A stretch of 5,133 bases of DNA, taken from contig CANGZK010000086.1 in assembly GCA_947458565.1 (NCBI GenBank), forward strand, positions 1 to 5,133, read 5' to 3'. A program made the translations under genes and the position numbers. The notes under the pieces were generated by a model. It saw only the letters and a list, made by a program, of their open reading frames with translations, made no database searches and was not told where the DNA came from. The DNA comes from Acidimicrobiaceae bacterium. GTDB taxonomy: Bacteria; Actinomycetota; Acidimicrobiia; Acidimicrobiales; Ilumatobacteraceae. Below are positions 1 to 5,133 of the stretch, one piece after another (the first letter of the stretch is position 1; the number at the start of each line of letters is the position of its first letter).

Positions 1-392
1 CGGAAGTTGGCGATGACGTTGTCGGCATCTAATGGTGTGCCGTCACTGTACGTAATGCCAGGACGAAGTTTAATCGTCCATGTCTTGTCGCCATTTGACG
101 ATGTCACTGATTCTGCCAAGTAAGGAACGATGTCGCCCTTGTTGTTCTTGATTGTAAGACTTTCGAGCACTGAACCAGAGGCTCCAATTTGGCCACCACC
201 TGGTGAATCTTGTGTACACCAGCCAGCATCTTTTTCAGCGATCAAGACGATCATGTCTTTGCCGCTGCGCTTTGCCTGTGGAACTGACTTTGCGCTGCTT
301 CCAGAAATTCCGACGGTTGAGACTGCAAGTGCAAGTCCTAGACCAATCGAGAGTTTTCTGAAGAGCCCACTTTTAGTGGATGCTTTTTTCAT
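1..392 (-). CDS. Peptide-type ABC transporter substrate-binding protein, N-terminal part (cut by window edge)
   Basis: Extracellular solute-binding protein of the SBP_bac_5 (DppA/OppA-like) family, which captures a solute outside the membrane and hands it to a DppBC-type permease. The frame starts at an ATG (392-390) and stays open for 130 codons to the left edge. Residues 1-34 look like a Sec signal peptide: MKK start, Arg/Lys-rich n-region to about residue 13, hydrophobic stretch about 14-30 (LSIGLGLALAVSTVGI), and a likely cleavage after SSA (34). There is no Leu-x-x-Cys lipobox, so it is predicted to be a soluble rather than lipid-anchored SBP. The family signature appears at about 89-130: VPYLAESV, then TWTIKLRPGITYSDGTP and DADNV. 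A good Shine-Dalgarno AGGGGG (408-403) lies 10 bases upstream of the ATG and supports this start. The gene follows the fused ATPase gene after 111 bases, which contain a candidate promoter. The family is clear; the substrate (peptide, nickel, sugar or other) cannot be told. Known family SBPs are about 500-600 residues, so roughly three quarters are missing. Confidence 0.9.
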   Translation of the reverse strand, partial: MKKASTKSGLFRKLSIGLGLALAVSTVGISGSSAKSVPQAKRSGKDMIVLIAEKDAGWCTQDSPGGGQIGASGSVLESLTIKNNKGDIVPYLAESVTSSNGDKTWTIKLRPGITYSDGTPLDADNVIANF

Positions 393-451
393 CTAGAAAT
401 TTCCCCCTGTTGATTCGTGTGAGGCCGGAATGACCCCAATCCGATTTGTTC

Positions 452-481
452 ACTCTATGGACATCTTGACTCAATAGTCAA
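452..481 (-). promoter_or_regulatory. Candidate sigma-70-like promoter for the left substrate-binding protein gene
   Basis: On the minus strand a -35 box TTGACT (481-476, five of six consensus bases) is followed, after an 18-base spacer, by TAGAGT (457-452, four of six consensus bases) as a possible -10. Transcription would start near 445, giving a 5' leader of roughly 50 bases that contains the AGGGGG ribosome-binding site. The position in the only substantial gap before this SBP gene fits an independent promoter. No obvious intrinsic terminator follows the ATPase gene, so read-through from the upstream operon is also likely. The call is by pattern only. Confidence 0.45.
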
Positions 482-482
482 G
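465..482. repeat. Perfect 7-bp inverted repeat with 4-base centre, over the -35 box
   Basis: The + strand reads CTTGACT (465-471), CAAT, AGTCAAG (476-482). The two arms are exact reverse complements. The minus-strand -35 box TTGACT lies wholly in one arm. As DNA this is a plausible operator where a dimeric regulator would block RNA polymerase. As RNA the stem is short, with only three G-C pairs of seven, and is not followed by a U run, so it is a poor terminator. Confidence 0.55.
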
Positions 483-503
483 TTCCGAGGGGTGTCGAAA
501 ACG

Positions 504-2531
504 CTAGTTCTGGACGGTGCGTAATTGATCGAGCGGTATGTGGCAGCGCATGAAATGCCCCGGTTCGACCTCGGTGAGGGCTGGTTCGGCGCTGGAGCAC
601 AGGTGCTCAACACCGCTTCCGGCCATGCGAGGGCAACGTGGATGCAAAACACATCCAGACGGCGGGTTTGATGGGCTTGGGATTACTCCAGTGAGAGGAA
701 TGCGCTTGCGAATAGATCCGTCGATATTTGGTACTGACGACAACAACGCCTCGGTGTACGGGTGGTGAGGGCCTTGGAAGACTCGATTGGATTCACCGAA
801 CTCGACAACGCGACCTAGGTAGAGCACCGCAATCTTGTCCGAGATATATCTGACAACGCCGAGGTCGTGAGAGATGAAAATAAAACTTGTGCCGTCTTGT
901 TTTTGCAAGTCGACCAACAAGTTGAGGATTGTTGCTTGAACCGACACGTCGAGAGCGGATGTTGGTTCGTCGCACACAACGAGTTGTGGTGCACCGGCAA
1001 ATGCGCGCGAGATTGCTACACGTTGTTTGAGTCCACCAGAGAGCTGCACTGGACGGGCACTGTGCAACGTTGCTTCTACTCGCATGCCAGAAAGCAGCTC
1101 GTGTGCGCGTTCGGTTGAAGCATCTGCGGAAAGCCCACGCAGTTTTTGCACTGCACGACCAACAATGCGTGTCACGCTGTGGCGACGGTTGAGTGCTTGG
1201 TCTGGGTTTTGAAACACGATCTGCATTGCACCAACGTCTTTGACGTCGCGCTTACCGAGAGTTGCTGCCAGATCTTTTCCATCCAGCACAACATGGCTGC
1301 CACTGTCAGAGCCGTACAAACCAAGAATGAGTTTGGCGATGGTGGTTTTGCCTGCACCAGACTCGCCAACGAGTCCGAGAGTTTCGCCGACGCCCACTTG
1401 CAGCGACACATCATTGACAACATGCACTGCGTGACCATCTTGTGTGAAGGCTTTGGAGAGATGGTCGATGTCGAGCAATCGTGTGCCGGTAGTGGCGCGA
1501 TTTGGGTTTTGGCTGACACTGACAGTAACTGTGTCGATCGCGCGAGGCATTGACCCTGCTTTGTCGGTGTGGAAGCAGCGAGCGACATGAGACTGTCCGA
1601 CGGCAACCATTTCTGGTTGCGTGGTGCGGCACTTGTCTTCAACCAGTGCACAACGGTCTGCGAACACGCAACCACTGAAATGCGTGCCTAGTGCAGGGGG
1701 AGTTCCAGGGATTGTGTCGAGACGGTCGGTGTTTTTGTGCAAACCGCCACGAGGAATACAACGCAACAGGCCAACGGTGTACGGATGGCTTGGCTGAGAA
1801 AAGATCTCTTCGGTTGCACCTTGCTCGACAAGTGCGCCTGCGTACAACACGCCCACGCGGTCACACATGTGTCGGATCACGCCAAGGTTGTGGCTAATAA
1901 ACAGCACGGCAGTGCCGGACTCTTGACGCAATTTGCGCACCAAGTCGAGGACTTCGGCTTCAACAGTTGCGTCAAGGCCTGTTGTTGGCTCATCCATCAC
2001 CAAGAGGCGAGGGTTGGATGCAAGGGCCATGGCGATAACGACCCGTTGCGCCATGCCACCAGAAAGTTGATGGGCATATCTGCGCATCACTTTGGTTGGG
2101 TCTGCAATCTGAACTTTGATGAGTGCTTGTTCTACTTGTGCAAGTGCGTCACTCTTTGAGAACCCCTGAAGCTCAAAAACTTCTGCAACTTGCTCGCCGA
2201 TGCGAATCGTAGGGTTGAGCGCAGTCGCTGGGTTTTGGTAGACCATCGAGATTGCCGACCTGCGCAAGACGCTGATGTCGTGTGTGCTCATGCCAACTAT
2301 GTCTTGGCCTTCAAACAGGATTGAACCACCTGTGATTTTGCCGTTGCGTGGTAGGTAGCGCATTGCTGCGAATGCTGCAGTCGACTTGCCGCAACCAGAC
2401 TCACCTACAAGGCCATACGCCTCACCTGGGGCAATTGAAAACGAAACTTTACGTACTACTTCGCGGTCAATGCCACGAACGGTGTACGCAACTTCAAGAT
2501 CACGAAACTCGAGTGTCGGTGTTGTGCTCAT
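504..2531 (-). CDS. Fused dipeptide/oligopeptide ABC transporter ATP-binding protein (DppD-DppF fusion)
   Basis: A 675-residue protein with two complete ABC ATPase domains in tandem. It powers import through DppB/DppC from the cytoplasmic face. Domain 1 (about 5-325, DppD/OppD-like): Walker A GESGCGKST 43-51, Q-loop Gln99, signature LSGGM 156-160, Walker B LLVMDEP 176-182 with catalytic Glu181, switch His214. Domain 2 (about 350-670, DppF/OppF-like): Walker A GESGAGKTT 389-397, Q-loop Gln441, signature LSGGL 497-501, Walker B LVVCDEP 517-523 with Glu522, His555. Each domain ends in the oligopeptide-transporter C-terminal region (HPYTVGLL 249-256; HPYTEALL 590-597) followed by four cysteines: 288/294/301/319 and 627/633/645/663. 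Related DppD proteins hold an iron-sulfur cluster there; that is family knowledge, not proven here. Both ATP sites look functional. The ATG overlaps the dppC stop as ATGA (2531-2528). GGAGA at 2546-2542 lies 10 bases upstream of the start. Fused ATPases of this layout (GsiA- and YejF-like) are well known; the substrate is unknown. Confidence 0.95.
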   Translation of the reverse strand: MSTTPTLEFRDLEVAYTVRGIDREVVRKVSFSIAPGEAYGLVGESGCGKSTAAFAAMRYLPRNGKITGGSILFEGQDIVGMSTHDISVLRRSAISMVYQNPATALNPTIRIGEQVAEVFELQGFSKSDALAQVEQALIKVQIADPTKVMRRYAHQLSGGMAQRVVIAMALASNPRLLVMDEPTTGLDATVEAEVLDLVRKLRQESGTAVLFISHNLGVIRHMCDRVGVLYAGALVEQGATEEIFSQPSHPYTVGLLRCIPRGGLHKNTDRLDTIPGTPPALGTHFSGCVFADRCALVEDKCRTTQPEMVAVGQSHVARCFHTDKAGSMPRAIDTVTVSVSQNPNRATTGTRLLDIDHLSKAFTQDGHAVHVVNDVSLQVGVGETLGLVGESGAGKTTIAKLILGLYGSDSGSHVVLDGKDLAATLGKRDVKDVGAMQIVFQNPDQALNRRHSVTRIVGRAVQKLRGLSADASTERAHELLSGMRVEATLHSARPVQLSGGLKQRVAISRAFAGAPQLVVCDEPTSALDVSVQATILNLLVDLQKQDGTSFIFISHDLGVVRYISDKIAVLYLGRVVEFGESNRVFQGPHHPYTEALLSSVPNIDGSIRKRIPLTGVIPSPSNPPSGCVLHPRCPRMAGSGVEHLCSSAEPALTEVEPGHFMRCHIPLDQLRTVQN

Positions 2532-3412
2532 AATTCGAAAATCTCCAGCAAGCTGTCAGAAATCAGGTTGATGCTTACCGCTAGTGAAGCAATAGCCAAA
2601 GCAGGGAAAGCAGTAGGCCACCATACGTTCGAGTAAATGTTGCCCCAGTTTTCGGCAATCTGTGAGCCCCAGTTTGGCGAACCGTATTCGACGCCCGCAC
2701 CCAGGAATGAAAGTGTGGCGATTGCGAAGATTGCGTAACCGAGGCGCACGGTGAACTCGACGATGATCGGCGGCAACACATTGGGCAAGATTTCGCGAAA
2801 TAAAATGTGCCGGGTGCGTTCGGTGCGTAGTCGTGCTGCTGCCACATATTCAAGTTCAGATTCTCCAAGCACGGCTGCTCGAACAGTACGAGCAATATTT
2901 GGGGTGAACACAAAACCGATCACGATGACAGTCAGTGTTGGCGACCTGCCCTCGAGTGCTGCAATTGCCAAGAGCGCAATGATCAAAACCGGAATTGCTG
3001 AAATTGCCTCGACAAGTCGCATCACGATCATGTCAAACTTGCCTTTGAAGTAGCCAGTTGCCAAGCCCAACGAAGTGCCAAGAATTGTTCCGAGGATCGT
3101 GGCCGAGAATGCCATCACGACAATCAACCGTGTTCCTAGGATCACTCTCGAAAAAACGTCGCGGCCGTTGGCGTCAGTACCAAAAAGGAAATCTCGTGAT
3201 GGGGATTGAGAAACGAAGTTGAAGTCTTGGTCGCCGGCGCCACGGGGAGAGATGACCGTGCCAAAAATTGCGAGAATTATCCAGAAACTCAAGATCAAAG
3301 CACCAACGATAAAAGTTTTGTCTTTGAGGACGAGTTTGATGCGCTCTCGACGGATCGTTTGACGCTCAAGATTGGACTTACTTGCAATCGTCGAAGTAGC
3401 TGGATCGTTCAT
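2528..3412 (-). CDS. dppC: DppC-type ABC transporter permease
   Basis: Inner-membrane permease of the DppC/OppC family, 294 residues, the usual length. It pairs with DppB to form the translocation channel. The N-terminus is cytoplasmic and charged (RRERIKLVLKDK), followed by a first membrane span at about 34-55. Next come the OppC family signature FGTDANGRDVFSRVILGTR (77-95) and further spans at about 96-121, 131-152, 159-178, 217-239 and 266-289. The coupling (EAA) loop that docks on the ATPase is at about 183-214 (ELEYVAAARLRTERTR, then ending FREILPNV). It is unusual because the normally conserved glycine, as in AARALGAS-type sequences, is Thr197. The start ATG overlaps the dppB stop as ATGA (3412-3409), with AGAAGG (3425-3420) 7 bases upstream. 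The stop overlaps the ATPase gene start in the same way, so the three genes form one coupled unit. The dpp name denotes the family; the transported solute is not known. Confidence 0.93.
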   Translation of the reverse strand: MNDPATSTIASKSNLERQTIRRERIKLVLKDKTFIVGALILSFWIILAIFGTVISPRGAGDQDFNFVSQSPSRDFLFGTDANGRDVFSRVILGTRLIVVMAFSATILGTILGTSLGLATGYFKGKFDMIVMRLVEAISAIPVLIIALLAIAALEGRSPTLTVIVIGFVFTPNIARTVRAAVLGESELEYVAAARLRTERTRHILFREILPNVLPPIIVEFTVRLGYAIFAIATLSFLGAGVEYGSPNWGSQIAENWGNIYSNVWWPTAFPALAIASLAVSINLISDSLLEIFEL

Positions 3413-4365
3413 TCTGAAACCTTCTGTCGGATCCTTGGGTTCAACACCGCAAACAAGATGTCGGCAATGAGTTGGAACAAGATAATCACGAAACTTGAGA
3501 TAATTACACCGGCTTGAAGCACTGAGTAATCGCGGGCGTCAACCGCGCCTTTCAAGATTGTTCCAAAACCCGGATAGTTGAACACGATCTCGACCGCAAT
3601 GAGGCCGCCGATCAGGTAGGGGATTTGTGATGCAATGACGGCAATGGTCGGCAACAACGCATTGCGAAGAACATGTTTGAGTACTGCTTTGCGACGAGAG
3701 AGCCCCTTGAGTACTGCCGTGCGCATGTAGTCGGAGTCGAGCGCCTCGATAACTCCGGCACGAGTAATGCGCGCGATGTAACCGAACAACACAAGCAATA
3801 ACGAGATTGATGGTAAGACTAAATGCCAAATCTGAGTCAGAAGGTCACGGTCACCTCGTCTGGGGAATGCAGTGACGGGAAAGATTTGAAATGTCACCCC
3901 AAAGATAAGAACTAAAAGAATCGCCCAAACGAATTCGGGAATCACGGATGCGGAAAGCCCTCCAACGGTGATTGCGCGGTCAATTTTCTTGCCTCTGTTC
4001 ATTGCTGAGATAACACCGCCAGCAATGCTGATCGGAACAATAATCAAAAATGCAACAGCGGCGAGTTTGGATGAATAACCAATTGCTGGAAGAAGCAGGT
4101 CGGTGACCGGGCCACGATATTGCATTGATTGACCGAGGTCACCCTGCAGGAGATCGCTGATCCAAGAGAAAAGCTGTGAAAGCAACGGCTGATCTAGGTC
4201 GAAGAGACGACGAAATTCTTGCAGGTCATCTTCGGTTGCGCCCCTGCCGAGGTATTGACGCGCGACATCGCCAGGCAAGATGTGTGTCAAGAAAAAAACG
4301 ATGACACAAACAAGGAAGACGGTGATCACCGAGAGGCCAAGGCGTTTGAGGATGAACCGTTTCAT
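3409..4365 (-). CDS. dppB: DppB-type ABC transporter permease
   Basis: Inner-membrane permease of the DppB/OppB family, 318 residues, within the normal range, forming half of the transmembrane channel. The start MKRFILKRLGLSV is typical: a short basic N-terminus leading straight into span 1 (about 9-29), ending in the family motif HILPGD (28-33). The region FDLDQPLLSQ to GDLGQSMQYRGPV (55-87) is the characteristic external loop. Further spans lie at about 98-120, 133-157, 181-199, 238-262 and 283-307. The coupling (EAA) loop at about 207-237 (EALDSDYMRTAVLKGLSRRK, then RNALLP) keeps its conserved Gly221. The ending VLNPRIRQ is also typical. The ribosome-binding site is poor: only GAGAT sits next to the ATG, so initiation may be weak. 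It lies 110 bases downstream of the SBP remnant, across an intrinsic terminator, and overlaps dppC by 4 bases. Family assignment is firm; substrate unknown. Confidence 0.94.
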   Translation of the reverse strand: MKRFILKRLGLSVITVFLVCVIVFFLTHILPGDVARQYLGRGATEDDLQEFRRLFDLDQPLLSQLFSWISDLLQGDLGQSMQYRGPVTDLLLPAIGYSSKLAAVAFLIIVPISIAGGVISAMNRGKKIDRAITVGGLSASVIPEFVWAILLVLIFGVTFQIFPVTAFPRRGDRDLLTQIWHLVLPSISLLLVLFGYIARITRAGVIEALDSDYMRTAVLKGLSRRKAVLKHVLRNALLPTIAVIASQIPYLIGGLIAVEIVFNYPGFGTILKGAVDARDYSVLQAGVIISSFVIILFQLIADILFAVLNPRIRQKVSE

Positions 4366-4407
4366 ATCTCGGTTGAGTGTAGTTAATGAAACGAAATAGA
4401 GACAATT

Positions 4408-4448
4408 ACAAACTAAAAAGAGCCAGGGCTTTTGGCCCTGGCTCTTTT
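4408..4448 (-). terminator. Strong intrinsic terminator after the right-hand SBP gene
   Basis: Bases 4416-4429 (AAAAGAGCCAGGGC) pair perfectly with 4435-4448 (GCCCTGGCTCTTTT), giving a 14-bp stem with a GC-rich 10-bp core and a 5-base loop. Read on the minus strand, the stem is followed by a T-rich run (TTTTTAGTTTGT, 4419-4408), the classic Rho-independent layout. It starts 27 bases after the SBP stop and ends about 50 bases before dppB. In such operons a terminator here usually lets only part of transcription continue, giving more SBP than permease. The + strand also has TTTT after the stem, but the run is shorter, so the minus orientation is favoured. Confidence 0.88.
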
Positions 4449-4460
4449 GACTAAATGCTT

Positions 4461-4480
4461 CCTAATAACTGGTTATTAGG
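4461..4480. repeat. Perfect 9-bp inverted repeat over the SBP stop codons
   Basis: CCTAATAAC (4461-4469) and GTTATTAGG (4472-4480) are exact reverse complements separated by two bases. In the minus-strand transcript this forms an 8-bp stem closing a CCAG loop, 12 bases before the terminator stem. The tandem SBP stop codons TAATAA (4478-4473) lie within it. It may act as a 3'-end stabiliser of the SBP message or be a protein site. It lacks a U run of its own, so it is not a terminator alone. Confidence 0.6.
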
Positions 4481-5045
4481 CGTTTTTTGCTTTTCTGGCG
4501 TCGAATTGACCCATGCCGTTAACAACCATTCCCTCGAGGTCCTTGCGGCCCGCGGTGATGAGGTTTGACGTGTAAGCAAGGATGTAAGGAGTTTCATCAA
4601 GTGAAACTTCCTGGATCTTCTTGCTGGCTGTCTTCTTTGCCTCTGGCGTGATTGCCTGTAGGTACTCGTCAATTGCTGCGTCCATTTCACGACTGTCGAG
4701 CTGTGCGCCGCTCCAGTCACCTGTTGAACGCCACTCACGCATCAAATACTGGTCAGGAACTCCACGGCCTGCCCAGTCAGTGATACCTACGTTAGAAGCC
4801 AACCATGACTTGTTGTCGAACTGGTTGACTTTGCCTGGCTTAGATGGGTACGGATCGTATGTGTAGTACACAGCCGAACCACCATCTGAACCGTCAATTT
4901 GCAAATTGACTTCAATGCCGATTTCAGCAAACGATGTCTTGATCAAGTTTGCGTACTTGTTGATGTCGTCACGAGCCCAAGTTGACAAGTCAACCTTGAA
5001 ACGGATTGGAACACCAGCTTCGGCCATAAGAGCCTTTAATAGCAT
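4476..5045 (-). CDS. Peptide-type ABC transporter substrate-binding protein, C-terminal fragment (5' end lost)
   Basis: The last 189 residues of an SBP_bac_5 family protein, whose full members are about 500-600 residues. The frame begins in mid-domain: MLLKALMAEAGVPIRFKVDL is the usual internal segment in which an LLKALMAEAG helix leads into a strand. Later landmarks are GITDWAGRGVPDQYL (88-101), the helix DAAIDEYLQAITPEAKK (122-138), and the conserved ending EVSLDETPYILAYTSN (146-161) and VVNGMGQFDA (174-183). It ends in tandem stops TAATAA. There is no signal peptide. The frame stays open only to 5057, then hits TAA (5060-5058), and no upstream frame shows SBP sequence, so the first two thirds are absent. 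The ATG at 5045 has no Shine-Dalgarno. Met7 (ATG 5027) has AAAGG 5 bases upstream, probably by chance within coding sequence. Treat it as a truncated pseudogene or the intact end of a real gene joined to foreign sequence by misassembly. It heads the dppBC-ATPase operon, so the intact gene would be the cognate SBP. Confidence 0.8.
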   Translation of the reverse strand: MLLKALMAEAGVPIRFKVDLSTWARDDINKYANLIKTSFAEIGIEVNLQIDGSDGGSAVYYTYDPYPSKPGKVNQFDNKSWLASNVGITDWAGRGVPDQYLMREWRSTGDWSGAQLDSREMDAAIDEYLQAITPEAKKTASKKIQEVSLDETPYILAYTSNLITAGRKDLEGMVVNGMGQFDARKAKNA

Positions 5046-5133
5046 AGCATATTCGTTTTAGCAAATATACTTATTTATTCTTTTCTAAAAATGTAACACC
5101 GTAAAACCAAATTATCAGCATCACAGCGCGAGC
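5046..5133. other. AT-rich non-SBP segment at the right edge (possible junction or chimeric end)
   Basis: About 32% GC by hand count over 5041-5133, compared with about 45% in the preceding 60 bases. In the SBP frame it holds stops at 5060-5058 and several more further right. A different minus frame is open from the right edge to a TAA at 5073-5071. It would encode a 20-residue tail, hydrophobic in the middle (VMLIIWFYGV) and ending LEKNK, which could be the C-terminus of an unrelated membrane protein, but 20 codons prove nothing. A short direct repeat AGCAT-AGCAT (5041-5050) sits at the edge of the segment. No promoter, RNA gene or IS end is recognised. Confidence 0.5.

Noticed and set aside
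130..396. 88-codon ORF on the + strand
   Set aside because: Antisense to the SBP N-terminus, whose signal peptide, ribosome-binding site and family motifs are clear on the minus strand.
393..503. Operon-end terminator after the fused ATPase gene
   Set aside because: The only stem of note (465-482) has few G-C pairs and no T run on the minus strand. It reads better as a DNA dyad.
1146..1553. 135-codon ORF on the + strand
   Set aside because: Lies antisense within the second ATPase domain, has no recognisable domain and no ribosome-binding site, and is fully explained as a shadow of strong coding on the other strand.
1172..1675. 167-codon ORF on the - strand in another frame
   Set aside because: Same strand as the fused ATPase but out of frame inside it. 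The ATPase frame has every family motif across this stretch, so this is a shadow.
1737..2159. 140-codon ORF on the + strand
   Set aside because: Antisense to the first ATPase domain. Its Cys/His-rich composition is what reverse-complemented ABC coding produces, with no known family.
3206..3517. 103-codon ORF on the + strand across the dppB/dppC boundary
   Set aside because: Antisense to both permeases with no domain or start signal.
4366..4415. Possible promoter for dppB (TTGTAA, 17 bases, CATTAA on the minus strand)
   Set aside because: Only three of six bases match at the -10 site and the stretch is AT-rich, so such matches are expected by chance. Read-through of the terminator explains dppB expression equally well.
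5036..5060. Insertion-sequence end or target-site duplication at the right junction
   Set aside because: Apart from the short AGCAT-AGCAT repeat, no terminal inverted repeat or transposase sequence can be seen, and only about 90 bases lie beyond the junction.

Overview
The window is almost entirely one minus-strand peptide-type (Dpp/Opp family) ABC importer operon. Reading in the direction of transcription, from right to left, it holds: the C-terminal third of a substrate-binding protein (SBP); a gap with a strong intrinsic terminator; a DppB-type permease; a DppC-type permease; a single polypeptide carrying both ATPases (DppD-DppF fusion); a 111-base gap with a candidate promoter; and the first 130 codons of a second SBP that runs off the left edge. 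All real genes lie on the minus strand. The + strand ORFs are antisense shadows of these genes.

As a system, the SBP would capture a solute (peptide-like by family, true substrate unknown) outside the membrane. DppB and DppC form the heterodimeric channel. The fused ATPase provides two complete nucleotide-binding sites in one chain. dppB, dppC and the ATPase gene overlap each other by 4 bases (ATGA), so they are almost certainly co-transcribed and translationally coupled. The terminator between the right-hand SBP and dppB suggests the SBP is made in excess of the membrane complex. The left SBP has its own ribosome-binding site and a plausible sigma-70-like promoter whose -35 box lies inside a perfect inverted repeat.

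The right edge is odd. The SBP frame meets a stop at 5058-5060, and everything right of about 5040 is AT-rich (about 32% GC by hand count, against about 45% in the adjacent 60 bases) with no SBP coding in any frame. The right-hand SBP is therefore either a truncated gene remnant or, quite possibly, a chimeric contig end.

Organism: a bacterium of moderate GC, roughly 50% by eye. The fused ATPase and the style of the two SBPs would suit an Actinomycetota member (perhaps one of the moderate-GC aquatic lineages), but fused Dpp ATPases also occur in Proteobacteria and other phyla. The assignment is an inference of low to moderate confidence. There are no tRNAs, rRNAs, CRISPR arrays or recognisable insertion sequences, and no gene-free stretch longer than 300 bases. 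I do not see a new kind of biological system here. The points worth a second look are the right-hand junction, the paired hairpins after the SBP, the promoter dyad, and sequence departures in DppC and the second ATPase.
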